A DNA stretch of 64,000 nt from JAAXKN01 sp050259615 (GCA_050259615.1 JBLNAZ010000131.1:15514-79513), one strand, 5' to 3'. Shown: positions 16,225-26,014, numbered from the stretch's first letter. The notes: generated from the sequence alone by a model not told the origin. Numbers and translations: made by a program.

Positions 16225-17103
16225 TTAAGATTTAGGATGAGCTTGTTTATATATGTTCTTCAACCGTTCAATGGAGACGTGTGTGTAGATTTGAGTGGTT
16301 GACAGACTTTCATGACCCAGTATTTCCTTGACGGCAAGCAGATCTGCTCCGTTATCAAGCATATGGGTTGCCGCCGTATGCCTGAGCACATGGGGGCTTT
16401 TCTTGTTCAGCTCCGTTTCCTCGCTTAGATACTTATTAATTAGCCTATAAACGTAACGCGGGTAAATCCTTTTGTTTCTTGAAGTTACGAATATTGGTTT
16501 ATTATACTGTAAAGATGTCCTTGAATCAAGATACTTCTTTACGACTTGAAGCGACTCCTTTCCAATTGGAACAATCCTGGTTTTGGAACCCTTGCCGGTA
16601 ACTCTGACCGATCCTTTTTCAAAATCTATATCACCTGAATTAAGGCTGCAAAGTTCAGAGACTCTGAGAGCACAGCTGTATAAAACCTCAATAACGGCAT
16701 TGTGAAGAAGCTTATCTTCATTGCTGAGCTTCCTGGATATTTCATCCATAATATTCTCAGGGACTACTTCCGGAAGCTTTCTTTTTACCTGGGGATTGGA
16801 TATTCTTTTCAGCGGGTTTGCGGGAACAATATTATTTCTGGAAGCGTAATTGAACAGGCTTCTAATGGCCGAGAGTTTTCTTGAGATTGTACTTTTTTCG
16901 TACTCTGAATTTACATTAATGCTTATAATATACTTTCTTATCAGCTTTTCATTTACCTGTAAAACGCCGGTAATCTGAAGAGAGTCGCAGAATTCACTAA
17001 ACTGGAGCAAATCCCGCCGGTAGGACTTAACCGTATTTCCGGAAAACCTGCGCAGTTTCTGCAGGTTTTCCAGAAAATCTTCTATAACCCTTTTAATTTC
17101 CAT
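16225..17103 (-). CDS. Tyrosine recombinase XerC/XerD
   Basis: This is a chromosome-dimer-resolving site-specific recombinase. The N-terminal SAM-like core-binding domain spans about 1-90. The catalytic domain has R147 in ALRVSELCSL, the beta-hairpin Lys in VTGKGSKTRI, H238-x-x-R241 in PHVLRHTAATHM, H264 in LGHESLST and the nucleophile Y273 in QIYTHV. The C-terminus is short and without a phage-type extension, and the gene sits in a housekeeping operon (topA-xer-hpf), so it is the host Xer enzyme rather than an integrase. Which of XerC or XerD it is cannot be settled, and only one is visible. Confidence 0.92.
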   Translation of the reverse strand: MEIKRVIEDFLENLQKLRRFSGNTVKSYRRDLLQFSEFCDSLQITGVLQVNEKLIRKYIISINVNSEYEKSTISRKLSAIRSLFNYASRNNIVPANPLKRISNPQVKRKLPEVVPENIMDEISRKLSNEDKLLHNAVIEVLYSCALRVSELCSLNSGDIDFEKGSVRVTGKGSKTRIVPIGKESLQVVKKYLDSRTSLQYNKPIFVTSRNKRIYPRYVYRLINKYLSEETELNKKSPHVLRHTAATHMLDNGADLLAVKEILGHESLSTTQIYTHVSIERLKNIYKQAHPKS

Positions 17104-17144
17104 ATATCAAGAATTTTAGTGGAAATATTAATTTGAAGTCTTGT

Positions 17145-19460
17145 TTAATTCGAGCTTTCTTTAAACTCTTCCACTATTTCCTCACTGCAGACCGGGCACC
17201 TCAGGTACTCGCCTTTTTTCTGACTGTATCTTTTTTCCATATACAAAGAGTCTCCGTTCGGGCAGCTGACGGGAATGGGTTTATACCAGCCTACAAAGTC
17301 GCAGTCGGGATACCGGCTGCATCCGTAAAAGACCTTTCCTTTTCTGGACTGTCTTTCAATGATGTCGCCATCCTTGCATTTAGGGCATTTTACGCCTGTA
17401 ACCAGGGGTTTAATATAATCACACTCGGGATACTTTTCGCAGCCGATGAAGCGTCCGAATTTTCCGTTTCTATAAACAGTGTTGGCGCCGCATTTTTCGC
17501 ATTTATCGCCCGTATATTCGGGTTCCTTTGGTTCACCCGGGTGCAGGTCCTTTAACGACTTAATATTTTTACATTCAGGATAATTGCTGCATGCCAGAAA
17601 TTTCCCAAAACGGCCCATTTTTATAATCATTTCACTGCCGCAAAGGTCGCAGTTGATTTTCTCCACGTTTTCTTCAACTTTTTTCAGGGCATCTGAAAAA
17701 GGAAGATAAAAATCGTTTAATACGTTAAGATAGCCTATTTCGCCCTGCGCTATAAGGTCGAGTTCATCTTCCATCCTGGCCGTAAAATTTACGTTCAGGA
17801 CTTCAGGGAAGCTTTGAACCAGTATATCGTTAACCTTCTTTCCCAGTTCAGTAGGTCTCAGCCTCTTTTCCTCCATAAAGACATACTTTCTGTCCTGAAT
17901 AGTGCCAACAATCATGGCGTAAGTTGAAGGTCTTCCTATTCCCCTGCTTTCCAGTTCTTTAATAAGGCTGCTTTCACTATAGCGTGCAGGCGGTTTAGTA
18001 AAGTGCTGTGTCTTGTGAAGGTACTCCAGACCTACCTTCTGCCCTGCTTCAAGGCCAAGGGGAATGAGGTCGTTATCACCTTCATCCTTTCCGTTTGTGT
18101 CTTCAGACTGCTCCTCGTAAACCTGGAGGAATCCATCGAAGCGGATTGCCGTGCCAGAGGCCTTAAAGAGGAATTCATCGGCCCGGACCTCAATTACTGT
18201 AGTCTCAGTGATAGCAGGATTCATCTGTGATGCAACGAACCTTTTCCAGACTAGCTCATAGAGTTTGAACTGTTTTCCTTCCAGGAAAGGCTTAACAAAT
18301 TCAGGAGTATATCTTAAAGACGTAGGCCTTATGGCTTCATGGGCGTCCTGAACGTTGGCTCCGTTTTTCTTTTCGTATACACGTGGTGACTCGGGAAGGT
18401 ATTTATCCCCGTAGGCTTCCTTAATATATTCTCTAAGGTCGCCCACAATTTCGGGACTGAGTCTAGTTGAATCGGTTCTCATATAGGTAATTAAACCAAC
18501 GGTACCTTCTTTTCCAAGGTCAATTCCTTCGTACAGGTTCTGTGCAATTGCCATCGTATGGCTTGGTTTCAGGCGAAGCATCTTTGAAGCTTCGGCCTGC
18601 ATAGAGCTTGTGATGAAAGGAGGAGGAGGATTTCTTCTTCCCTCTTTTTTTATAATGTCGGAGATGGCAAAATTTTCTTTCTTTGTAAGCCTGTCCAGGA
18701 CTTCCTGGGCTGAGGTTTCATTATTCAGGGCAAAGTTGCCGACGAGAAAATCTTCCCAGTCTTTTTCAGTCATAACGGGTTTAGGCTGAATTCTCAGGGT
18801 CTTACCGTCAACTTCAACCAGTTTAGCACGAAAGACATCCCCTTTTTCAGTCTTAAAGTCGGCCCATATAGCCCAGTATTCTGTGACAATGAAGTTTTCA
18901 ATTTCCTTTTCACGTTCGCAGATGAGTCTCAATGCAACGGATTGAACGCGTCCTGCAGACAAGTTAAAGCTGGAAGGATCCAAAACTGCCCTCCAGAGGA
19001 AGGGGCTTATTTTATAGCCGATAATTCTGTCCATTACCCTTCTGGCTCTTTGTGAGGAAACCAGGTTGGTATCTATTTCAAGAGGCGAATTAATAGCCTT
19101 CTGTACGGCATTTTTTGTGATTTCGTTAAAAAGAACTCTGTAGATCTTCCCGTCAGTTACATTTTCAATAACATCAGCAATATCCTGTGCAATAGCTTCA
19201 CCTTCACGGTCAGGATCAGTTGCTATAAAAACAGATTTACTCTTAGAGGCCAGGCTTTTAATCTTCTTAATTACATCTCCTTTTCCCCGGATGTTGACGA
19301 ACTGAGGCTTAAAATTGTCGTCGATGTCAACGCCGAGTTTAGTTTTCGGAAGATTTTTTATATGTCCAACAGTAGCTTCAACAAGATAATTCTTACCAAG
19401 GTACTTATTGATGGTTTTAGCCTTTGCGGGCGATTCCACCAGAACGAGATTTTTTTCCAT
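17145..19460 (-). CDS. topA: DNA topoisomerase I
   Basis: This type IA topoisomerase relaxes negative supercoils. The TOPRIM domain starts LVLVESPAKAKTINKYLG and includes the metal triad TDPDREGEA (residues 81-89). FNLSAGRVQSVALRLI is conserved, and the nucleophile Tyr326 is in LITYMRTDSTRLS. The C-terminus has three CxxC...C...C zinc modules (CDLCGSEM, CEKCGANT, CPKCKDGD with their YPEC/YPDC ends) and a fourth, partly degraded one (CPNGDS...CPVC). At 771 residues it is the standard size. It is downstream of smg, the same pairing as smg-topA in gammaproteobacteria. Confidence 0.97.
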   Translation of the reverse strand: MEKNLVLVESPAKAKTINKYLGKNYLVEATVGHIKNLPKTKLGVDIDDNFKPQFVNIRGKGDVIKKIKSLASKSKSVFIATDPDREGEAIAQDIADVIENVTDGKIYRVLFNEITKNAVQKAINSPLEIDTNLVSSQRARRVMDRIIGYKISPFLWRAVLDPSSFNLSAGRVQSVALRLICEREKEIENFIVTEYWAIWADFKTEKGDVFRAKLVEVDGKTLRIQPKPVMTEKDWEDFLVGNFALNNETSAQEVLDRLTKKENFAISDIIKKEGRRNPPPPFITSSMQAEASKMLRLKPSHTMAIAQNLYEGIDLGKEGTVGLITYMRTDSTRLSPEIVGDLREYIKEAYGDKYLPESPRVYEKKNGANVQDAHEAIRPTSLRYTPEFVKPFLEGKQFKLYELVWKRFVASQMNPAITETTVIEVRADEFLFKASGTAIRFDGFLQVYEEQSEDTNGKDEGDNDLIPLGLEAGQKVGLEYLHKTQHFTKPPARYSESSLIKELESRGIGRPSTYAMIVGTIQDRKYVFMEEKRLRPTELGKKVNDILVQSFPEVLNVNFTARMEDELDLIAQGEIGYLNVLNDFYLPFSDALKKVEENVEKINCDLCGSEMIIKMGRFGKFLACSNYPECKNIKSLKDLHPGEPKEPEYTGDKCEKCGANTVYRNGKFGRFIGCEKYPECDYIKPLVTGVKCPKCKDGDIIERQSRKGKVFYGCSRYPDCDFVGWYKPIPVSCPNGDSLYMEKRYSQKKGEYLRCPVCSEEIVEEFKESSN

Positions 19461-19474
19461 TTACAAAATTTCCT

Positions 19475-19933
19475 TTAGTTAATTGTATCCGAAGAATATA
19501 AAAGAACTCTGCTTCCAGGGGGGATACTTTCGTTTAAATCAACTAAAGAAAACAAGATCAACCAATTGATTTCTTCCTTAGAAATTTTATCACCCGGAAA
19601 TAAAGTAACCTGTTCGAGGATGTTATCCAGATCAGTGAGTTTCAGCAAACCGACATTTATTAAATGCGTGATGTAGTCGTAATTATCTACTCCTAAGATT
19701 TCTTTTTCTTCTTCGGTCAAGAATCTAAAACTTTTAATTTCTTTATTCTTAATTGAATTATTAAAATAATTATTCGTAAGCTTTTTGTCATATATCCAGC
19801 TGAAAGCCGTGCTTACGGTCTGTTTATCAAAATTCTTATTATGGCTTAATTTTTTGTTCACTTCCTCTAAAGAAGAGTTCTTGTTGAGCGCATCAAGAAT
19901 TTGAGCTATTACTTCAACTATTTTGGCTGTCAT
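19475..19933 (-). CDS. Smg/DUF494-family protein
   Basis: This is an all-helical cytoplasmic protein of about 152 residues resembling Smg (DUF494). Features are the N-terminal helix IVEVIAQILDALN, a middle AFSWIYDKKL, the family turn FRFLTEEEKEILGVDNYDYI and LLKLTDLDNILEQ, then INWLILFSLVDL. I chose the ATG at 19933, which overlaps the ybeY stop region by 20 nt; a longer TTG or ATG start is possible. The gene sits directly upstream of topA, as smg does in proteobacteria. The function of Smg is not established; a role linked to DNA processing is only guessed from context. Confidence 0.82.
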   Translation of the reverse strand: MTAKIVEVIAQILDALNKNSSLEEVNKKLSHNKNFDKQTVSTAFSWIYDKKLTNNYFNNSIKNKEIKSFRFLTEEEKEILGVDNYDYITHLINVGLLKLTDLDNILEQVTLFPGDKISKEEINWLILFSLVDLNESIPPGSRVLLYSSDTIN

Positions 19934-20378
19934 AAAGTAGTCTGTCGTTATGGACGAGATATTCAAATTTATTAGTTAAGAAGTTTTCCAGCTTCTTCAT
20001 TATTTTCCTGTCGGCAATCTCTTTATCATCGTAACCCATCAGGTGCAAAACACCGTGAATGACCAGTCTCAACAACTCATTATCCAGTGAACATTCATAT
20101 CTTTTAGCGTTTTCTGCCGCATCAGCCGCAGAAATAAGGATTTCTCCGTCTAAGTTTTTATTATCCCCCGAATAATTAAATGTAATAATATCGGTTGAAT
20201 AATCGTGCCCGAGATACTGCTTATTGATGCTCCAGATTGTCGCGGGGCTTAAAAAATTAATCGGAAGGGAAACTATGGATAAGTCCATGTCTTCGGATAA
20301 AAGGCCTACGAGCTTATGAACGAGCTTCTTATTGACCCTTATTTTCCCTTCACCAACTACTGTTAGATTTTTAATCAA
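19914..20378 (-). CDS. ybeY: Endoribonuclease YbeY (rRNA maturation factor)
   Basis: This metalloprotein is involved in 16S rRNA 3'-end maturation and ribosome quality control. The signature segments are TIWSINKQYLGHDYSTDIITFNY, broken here as TIWSINKQYLGHD and STDIITF, then DGEILIS and the metal site HGVLHLMGYDD near residue 115. The usual H-x3-H-x5-H is H-x3-H-x5-D here: the third histidine is replaced by Asp, a change also seen in Bacteroidota-type members. It starts at a TTG at 20378. The 20-nt overlap with smg suggests co-translation. The 200-bp upstream gap probably holds the operon promoter. Confidence 0.9.
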   Translation of the reverse strand: MIKNLTVVGEGKIRVNKKLVHKLVGLLSEDMDLSIVSLPINFLSPATIWSINKQYLGHDYSTDIITFNYSGDNKNLDGEILISAADAAENAKRYECSLDNELLRLVIHGVLHLMGYDDKEIADRKIMKKLENFLTNKFEYLVHNDRLLYDSQNS

Positions 20379-20579
20379 TATATCTTATTTTAAAATGTTA
20401 AGCAAATACAAACTGCATAATTATTTGCTGAGCAAGAGCCTCTAAAAATCAGAATCTGCGTGTCCGGCTATAACAGGATTCATGCGGCAGTTTGTTCCAG
20501 CAAAAGTAAATAATTATGGATAAAAAGAAACCAATTTAAGCAAAATTTCAACATTTTATTCAAAAAACCGGCAAAAATA

Positions 20580-21101
20580 TTACTCTTTTTTCTGCATGCT
20601 CTGCTGAGCATATTCAGAGTACCTGACTGCCGAAAGGGCTATTTCATCAATTTCGCCGGGAGTAAGGTTGCGTACAACTTTGGCCGGAATGCCGGCAACG
20701 AGTTTACCGCCCGGAACAACGAAGCCGGGCGTAACAACTGCTCCCGCAGCAACAATAGAATTCTTACTTACCAGGGCGCCATCCAGAACAATGCTCCCGA
20801 TTCCGATAAGGCATAAATCCTCAACCGTACAGCCGTGAAGCTTTACGGCATGGCCTATGGTTACGCCGCTGCCGATTATAAGCGGATATTTACCTGTCAC
20901 GTGCAGAACCGACAGATCCTGAACATTCGTGCTGCTGCCGATTTTAATAAAATTGACGTCGCCTCTAATGACAGAGTTATACCAGATGCTAGAATCACGG
21001 CCTATTTCAACTCTTCCAATAATCTTAACACCCGGAAATACTGAGGCCTCAGGATGAATCTGAGGTGTGAATTCCTTAAAGCTATATATCTGGTCATCCA
21101 T
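20580..21101 (-). CDS. Gamma-class carbonic anhydrase family protein
   Basis: This left-handed beta-helix protein is trimeric in the family, with the metal site between subunits. Hexapeptide repeats run from VKIIGRVEIGRDSSIWYNS through IVAAGAVVTPG. The zinc ligands are visible as H67 in LSVLHVTG, H84 in TIGHAVKL and H89 in KLHGC. Arg46/Asp48 in SVIRGDVNF and the substrate-gating region look normal. It ends with GIPAKVVRNLTPGEI. It could be a true carbonic anhydrase or a PaaY/CaiE-like acetyltransferase homologue without CoA binding; the former is preferred by the His spacing. It follows DUF3108 at 73 nt. Confidence 0.9.
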   Translation of the reverse strand: MDDQIYSFKEFTPQIHPEASVFPGVKIIGRVEIGRDSSIWYNSVIRGDVNFIKIGSSTNVQDLSVLHVTGKYPLIIGSGVTIGHAVKLHGCTVEDLCLIGIGSIVLDGALVSKNSIVAAGAVVTPGFVVPGGKLVAGIPAKVVRNLTPGEIDEIALSAVRYSEYAQQSMQKKE

Positions 21102-21174
21102 TACAAGGTCCTTGTTTGAAGCTGATAAAGTATAAAATCAAAAATTATGGAACTATGAACTAAAATCTTAAAAC

Positions 21175-21993
21175 TCAAATTCTCGGCGGATTCCACCCGC
21201 TGATTTTCCAATTTTTTAATTCCAGTGTAACATTCCCGATTATCACCTTCATCTTAGCTATTGTGGGTACGGCATATTTATCGTTAGTGAACCAGCCCTC
21301 GAAATTTCCTGTCAACCCGAAAATGCTGACGAAATCAGTATGTCCATCTAATCTTACGCTTGCGATATCGTAATCTGCCGCATCAATTGAAGTCTTTTCA
21401 ACTTTATCGTAAAAGTTGATTTTTGTGTAGACAAAATCCTCTGTAACAAAACATGGCACATTAACACTTTTCTTCTGACCCGTATTCATTCTTGCATAAT
21501 AGAACAGGGAAAGTCCATCCTGGTAATTAGCTTTAACGCCTGTAGTGGAGTCTGCCCATATTTCGTAGGGTTTATACTTCCCTTTTTTTACATGAACTGT
21601 TTTACTGTAATAATCGAAGAAATACTCAGTGAATTTAATATAGTCCTTTTCCTTTTCAGTGGCCCTGAAGAAATCCGAGTACAGATTCTTATCGAAATTA
21701 CTTTCATATATCTGATGCAGACTTACAAAAGGAATTCCGTTATAAGAATCGATGTATGCTTTTGTCCTGTAATAAATAACGCCGTTTCTTTCTTTCTGAT
21801 CCAGAATTAAAAGCCTGACTTCGCCAAACTTAAGGAATCCGTAACTAACCACGTATGTAATATCTTCGCCCGGATTCATCTCTTTGGGAATATACTGCCC
21901 CAGGTTGTTAGAACTCCAGAGGGAATTATCGCTGCTGAAGCCGCAGAAATAGAAAAAAACAATAAGAAGCGCACCATTTTTTAGATATTTCAT
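21175..21993 (-). CDS. DUF3108-domain periplasmic/outer-membrane-associated protein
   Basis: The 272-residue product has an N-terminal hydrophobic export signal (about residues 5-20, LKNGALLIVFFYFCGF). A DUF3108 fold follows from about 35, with MNPGEDITYVVSYGFLKFGE, SYNGIPFVSLHQIYES and a terminal LELKNWKISG, rich in beta strands and aromatics. The domain is known as an envelope protein of unknown role in Bacteroidota and proteobacteria. The ATG overlaps the S41 protease stop by one base (TAATG), so the two are translationally coupled and may work together. No catalytic residues are recognised. Confidence 0.82.
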   Translation of the reverse strand: MKYLKNGALLIVFFYFCGFSSDNSLWSSNNLGQYIPKEMNPGEDITYVVSYGFLKFGEVRLLILDQKERNGVIYYRTKAYIDSYNGIPFVSLHQIYESNFDKNLYSDFFRATEKEKDYIKFTEYFFDYYSKTVHVKKGKYKPYEIWADSTTGVKANYQDGLSLFYYARMNTGQKKSVNVPCFVTEDFVYTKINFYDKVEKTSIDAADYDIASVRLDGHTDFVSIFGLTGNFEGWFTNDKYAVPTIAKMKVIIGNVTLELKNWKISGWNPPRI

Positions 21994-23600
21994 TATAATA
22001 ATTTTGATAGTTTTTCAGCTTCAGTAAATTCCTGTATCGCCTTGTTAAACTGATTGTCGGCTTCAAGGAGTGTCTGATACCAACCGTCATTTCTCCAGAT
22101 ATCCCTGGCAATATATGCCTTAAGCTGGATTCTGATGTATTCTTTATCCTTTTCAAAATCATCCTTAATAAAGGGGACCTTTTTATCGGAAGCAAATTTA
22201 ACAAAATTATTCAGATCTTTGTCGGAAAAACGGAAGTTTTTCTTAAATGCCCCAAAATCCTTTGAGTACTTCTTCATCAACTGAGAGCCCTGCTGATCCA
22301 TATACCTGAGCACATAAAGGTAGAAGATGTTGCCTCTTCTGAGTGCAACGGAATAAGGCTGCAGCCTCTCCGAGGCGACTACATAGTCGGGCGTAATGCC
22401 TCCTCCGCCATAGACAATTCTGCCGGCATTTGTTTTATACGTAGGTCTCAAAGAATCCTTTTCGGCTTTATGCTCAATGTTCAGTCCGTCGTTAATTGTC
22501 TTTGAATGCGCGTTCATGAAGTAGTCTTTCTTGTCCTTGTAGCTTCTTTGAATAAGGCGGCCTGAAGGTGTGTAGTAACGTGAAATTGTAAGCCTGAGGG
22601 CGGAATTATCCGGCAGCATAAACTGCCTCTGGACCAGTCCTTTGCCGAATGTGGTTTCGCCTACAATTAAACCCCTGTCCCAATCCTGAATTGAGCCCGA
22701 GACAATTTCGCTTGCCGAGGCACTTCCTGAATTAACCAGGACAATCAAAGGGAGCTTTTCATAAGGATAAGCCTTTGAGGCATGGTACTCCTCGTTAAAT
22801 TCGCTTCTTCTGCCCTTTGTATAAACAATCATCTTATTGCCGTCAATAAAAAGGTCCGCAATCTGGAATGCCTGGTTGAGGTATCCTCCGGGATCGTTCC
22901 TGAGGTCGAATATAAGTCGTTTCATCCCTTTTTTCTGAAGTTCATCGAGTGCTTGTAGCATTTCCTGTGTGGAAGTTTCAGAAAACCTGGATAGGCTGAT
23001 ATATCCTGTCTGGTTATCATACATAAAGTGGGCATCCACGGAATAGATCGGGATCTTATCACGCGTAATAATATAGTCATTTACCCCTTTGACTCCCGGG
23101 CGAAAAATTGAAACGGTGACTTTTGAGCCGGCTGTTCCCCTTAATTTTGCCCTCACCTGTTCGGTAGAAATTCCAATGCAGGGCTGGTTGTCTATTTTAA
23201 CAATTCTGTCCCCTGCCATGATGCCCAGAGCTTCACTGGGACCGCCTGTAATAGAGCTCACAACGGTTAAGGTATCATTTACAACCTGAAATTCAATTCC
23301 GATCCCTTCAAAGTTACCCCTGAACTGCTCCTCTACATTCTCCATCTGTTTAGCCGGAATATACACAGAATGCGGATCGAGACTGTCGAGCATTCCGGAA
23401 ATAGCATTTTCTATCAGCTTCTGGGAATCTACTTCTTCAACGTAATATTTATCTGTATATGACAAAACCTCATTGAATTTTCTCAGGTTTTCTCTCAGAC
23501 TGTCGCTCGAGACAACTTTTTGAATTTCAATTCCAAGTATGATTCCTATTGTCAGTACAATAACTGCAACCAAAGGAGTTTTGAATCTATTAAAGTCCAT
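21993..23600 (-). CDS. S41-family C-terminal processing peptidase
   Basis: This is a periplasmic serine protease anchored by one N-terminal helix (about residues 9-28). After a helical arm comes a PDZ domain (about 105-175, GGPSEALGIMAGDRIVKID) and the S41 catalytic domain: the strand motif RLIFDLRNDPGGYLNQ, the nucleophile-containing NSGSASASEIVSG (291-302) and the general-base Lys320 in TTFGKGLVQRQ. A C-terminal helical segment of about 120 residues extends beyond the usual CtpA core. The type clips C-termini of envelope proteins. It ends in a 1-nt overlap with DUF3108 and follows a Wzi-like barrel at 18 nt, so it belongs to an envelope-biogenesis cluster. Confidence 0.93.
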   Translation of the reverse strand: MDFNRFKTPLVAVIVLTIGIILGIEIQKVVSSDSLRENLRKFNEVLSYTDKYYVEEVDSQKLIENAISGMLDSLDPHSVYIPAKQMENVEEQFRGNFEGIGIEFQVVNDTLTVVSSITGGPSEALGIMAGDRIVKIDNQPCIGISTEQVRAKLRGTAGSKVTVSIFRPGVKGVNDYIITRDKIPIYSVDAHFMYDNQTGYISLSRFSETSTQEMLQALDELQKKGMKRLIFDLRNDPGGYLNQAFQIADLFIDGNKMIVYTKGRRSEFNEEYHASKAYPYEKLPLIVLVNSGSASASEIVSGSIQDWDRGLIVGETTFGKGLVQRQFMLPDNSALRLTISRYYTPSGRLIQRSYKDKKDYFMNAHSKTINDGLNIEHKAEKDSLRPTYKTNAGRIVYGGGGITPDYVVASERLQPYSVALRRGNIFYLYVLRYMDQQGSQLMKKYSKDFGAFKKNFRFSDKDLNNFVKFASDKKVPFIKDDFEKDKEYIRIQLKAYIARDIWRNDGWYQTLLEADNQFNKAIQEFTEAEKLSKLL

Positions 23601-23618
23601 TCGGATTATGCTCCAATA

Positions 23619-25304
23619 TTAAATACCAATATTTATAAGAAAGTAAGCCGCCAAAAACTTCTGGCTGGGGATGTTTTGCAGGGAATTATTCTGAAAAAGT
23701 ATCCTTCCAGAAATATAATAATTTTTTACTGGTTCAAAAACACTGGAAAAAGAAATCATTCTGTAGAATTCCCTTTCCCCATCCAGAAACTTTACTTGTG
23801 TAGGATCTTCATTTCTGTGTCCGTAGTTGACATCTCCGCCATAGTTTCTTAAAAGCGTGCCGTCAGCTCCCACAAGATTGGCTCCGTGCCTTGAAAAGCT
23901 GAACCCGCCTGTAAATGTCAGTCTGTTGACCGGGCGGTAATTAACTGAAATGAGGAACATGTCGCTGTTTGGCTGAACGGGACTCACCAGGCTGTAGGAC
24001 ATATTGGTAAAATTGTTATCAGTAATTCTGTGGGTATAGACAAAAGGTTCTATTCTTAAATACTCGAAGCCAAAGTCCACTGGAAGTATTCCATAGAGGT
24101 TAAAAGACCTTAGATACAAATCGTAAGAAAGCTGGTTGCCGTACCAGCCCGAACCGATTTTCCCAAAATCTATGTCGTCAATAAGAACTGAAGCCGTAAT
24201 TTTCAGCCCCTTAAAAGAGTAATTTGCCATATCCACAAAAAGCATTGAGTTATCCCGGTCCTGATTGGAGTGCTCGGTACTCTTGTAAAAGTTAAACGGG
24301 TTCAGGTACGACAGGTCTATTGAGCGTCTTGAATAGATGATCAGTTCTCCAATTCCGACCGAGAAGTCTTTTGAGAGGTTAAGGCCCAGGCGATGGTAAC
24401 CCATGTACTTTTCATCCACCTGGGTTATATCTCCCTGAAAAGGGTCAAACATATGGTTTATGTTTCCCAGGAGTTTTGCGTGAAGGTAGGAAAATGAAAT
24501 AAACTTATAGTTAAATGCCATCGACAGGTAATCGTACTGCGGGGCATTATCCCCCAGTATATTTCGGACAGGTCCATAGCCTATAACATTCTGGTCCCTT
24601 CCAATCTTAAATTTAACCAGGTCGAAATCGGCTGAAAAATAGCCTTCGGAGTTATCAAAGTAATCAGTAGCCGAAACAAAATTAGGATCGGCATTAAGCT
24701 TGTAATTGAATTTAAGCTCATTTACGCTTCTGGCTGCTTTTTTACTGCCCCAGAGTTTCGCGTTTGTTCCTTTTATATAAAAGCCGAATTTATCCAGAAA
24801 GGTTCCTCTAATTGCCCCGCCCCAGCGAACGAATGCTGCCCCGATATTTTCAACAGGCTTGTAGCTGTTTTCGGAAATAGTTTCATAGTCGGCAGTCAGA
24901 TCAATAAAGACAGCAGCCTTCGAAGAATCTGCAAAGCTGTAAATATGTTTTGGGCCCTGCCAAAGAAAGCTGAAGCTGCTGTCGGAAATAACATTTCTGG
25001 TTTCTTTTAGTGTGCCCGAAATTTCATATTCAAATTCATATTGAAAGTCTTTAAGCAGGTTTTTGTCTGTGTTATCGAGCCTGTCCTTATAAGGCAAAAC
25101 TTCCTTCAGAAACCTGGCGGCAGTTCTTCTGGTTACAGGTCTTTCAAAATCATTAAATCCAGAAATGTACTTCAGGGAGTTCATTCTCTCCAGGAAATCA
25201 TAAACAGGATGATTATAAGGCACATATTCAGCCTGTGCAAAAGCTTTTGCTGAAAAGGCGATAAAAAGAAATATGAAAATGGCGGTTATCTTATTTGTTC
25301 CCAT
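23619..25304 (-). CDS. Outer-membrane beta-barrel, Wzi-like capsule assembly family
   Basis: A 561-residue exported protein with a signal peptide (KITAIFIFLFIAFSAKAFAQA). Residues 27-100 form a small helical region (HPVYDFLERMNSLKYISGFN, then RPVTRRTAARFLKEV), followed by many amphipathic strands ending in an aromatic-rich barrel. The order of a short N-terminal bundle then a barrel matches the Wzi/capsule-assembly group common in Bacteroidota. The glycosyltransferase directly upstream overlaps the gene by 19 nt, which supports surface-polysaccharide export or anchoring, but no polysaccharide polymerase or flippase is visible. The fit to Wzi is by architecture, not by a specific motif. Confidence 0.6.
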   Translation of the reverse strand: MGTNKITAIFIFLFIAFSAKAFAQAEYVPYNHPVYDFLERMNSLKYISGFNDFERPVTRRTAARFLKEVLPYKDRLDNTDKNLLKDFQYEFEYEISGTLKETRNVISDSSFSFLWQGPKHIYSFADSSKAAVFIDLTADYETISENSYKPVENIGAAFVRWGGAIRGTFLDKFGFYIKGTNAKLWGSKKAARSVNELKFNYKLNADPNFVSATDYFDNSEGYFSADFDLVKFKIGRDQNVIGYGPVRNILGDNAPQYDYLSMAFNYKFISFSYLHAKLLGNINHMFDPFQGDITQVDEKYMGYHRLGLNLSKDFSVGIGELIIYSRRSIDLSYLNPFNFYKSTEHSNQDRDNSMLFVDMANYSFKGLKITASVLIDDIDFGKIGSGWYGNQLSYDLYLRSFNLYGILPVDFGFEYLRIEPFVYTHRITDNNFTNMSYSLVSPVQPNSDMFLISVNYRPVNRLTFTGGFSFSRHGANLVGADGTLLRNYGGDVNYGHRNEDPTQVKFLDGEREFYRMISFSSVFEPVKNYYISGRILFQNNSLQNIPSQKFLAAYFLINIGI

Positions 25305-26014
25305 TCCTGAGCCATTGATTTATTCTTAAAAATTACAAAGAAGGCGTTTATAAACCACAGTTTGCACACGTTCAGGTATCCAAGCTTCCTGTAACGTCTT
25401 GGTGATTCATAGACGCAAAGATTTCTTGCGTACAGTATTTTTCCTTTTTTTCTCACGCGCTTAAAAAGGTCGAAGTCTTCGCCGGCAGCCAGGGTTTCAT
25501 TGTAGCCGTTGAAATTAAAGAATACCTGGCGCCTTATTATCTGGCATTCCCCCCGGCCCATTCCGACTGCAAAAACATTCAGAAGGTAAAAATATGTATT
25601 CAGTATGGAGTGGAAGAACCTGTCGCTCATCATTTCTTCCTGGGGAAAGACCTTGACGTTGCATGTCATTGCCAGATAGCGGCTTTTGGCAAATCTGGTT
25701 TCGACAAATTCAAAAAAGTAATTAATATCCTGAAAAATTATGTCGGCTCCGAGGAATATGAGAATATCTCCCTTTGCGCATTTGGCACCGGCGTTGCGCC
25801 CTTCTGAAATATTCTGTCTTTCGGGCCTTGTATGGAGCACCAGCTTGTCGGTGAAATTCCTGGCAATAGAAAGCGTTTGGTCGGTGCTTGCTCCGTCGGA
25901 AATTATGAGTTCCGCGTCAAAACGCTCCAGTATTCCGCCCTGCCTGATCTGGTTCAGGATATTCGGCAGCAGTTTTTCTTCGTTTAATGTTGGTATTATA
26001 ATACTGTATTTCAA
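25286..26014 (-). CDS. Family 2 glycosyltransferase
   Basis: This GT-A glycosyltransferase has the N-terminal motif YSIIIPTLNEEKLLPNIL, the nucleotide-sugar Asp in ELIISDGASTDQT and a DXD-like GADIIFQD (about residue 95). The C-terminal half has AAGEDFDLFKRVRKKGK, the acceptor-side ED motif, and a hydrophobic end (CKLWFINAFFVIF) that may sit at the membrane. It is predicted to transfer a sugar to a lipid or glycan acceptor; the donor is unknown. It starts at TTG at 26014 with AAGG upstream. It lies between a DUF2279 protein and the Wzi-like barrel, which suggests surface glycan work. Confidence 0.88.
   Translation of the reverse strand: MKYSIIIPTLNEEKLLPNILNQIRQGGILERFDAELIISDGASTDQTLSIARNFTDKLVLHTRPERQNISEGRNAGAKCAKGDILIFLGADIIFQDINYFFEFVETRFAKSRYLAMTCNVKVFPQEEMMSDRFFHSILNTYFYLLNVFAVGMGRGECQIIRRQVFFNFNGYNETLAAGEDFDLFKRVRKKGKILYARNLCVYESPRRYRKLGYLNVCKLWFINAFFVIFKNKSMAQEWEQIR

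Noticed and set aside
16225..17103. Tyrosine recombinase as evidence for an integrated element
   Set aside because: The protein is the short Xer type, lies 13 nt from hpf in a housekeeping run, and no phage, att or accessory gene is near.
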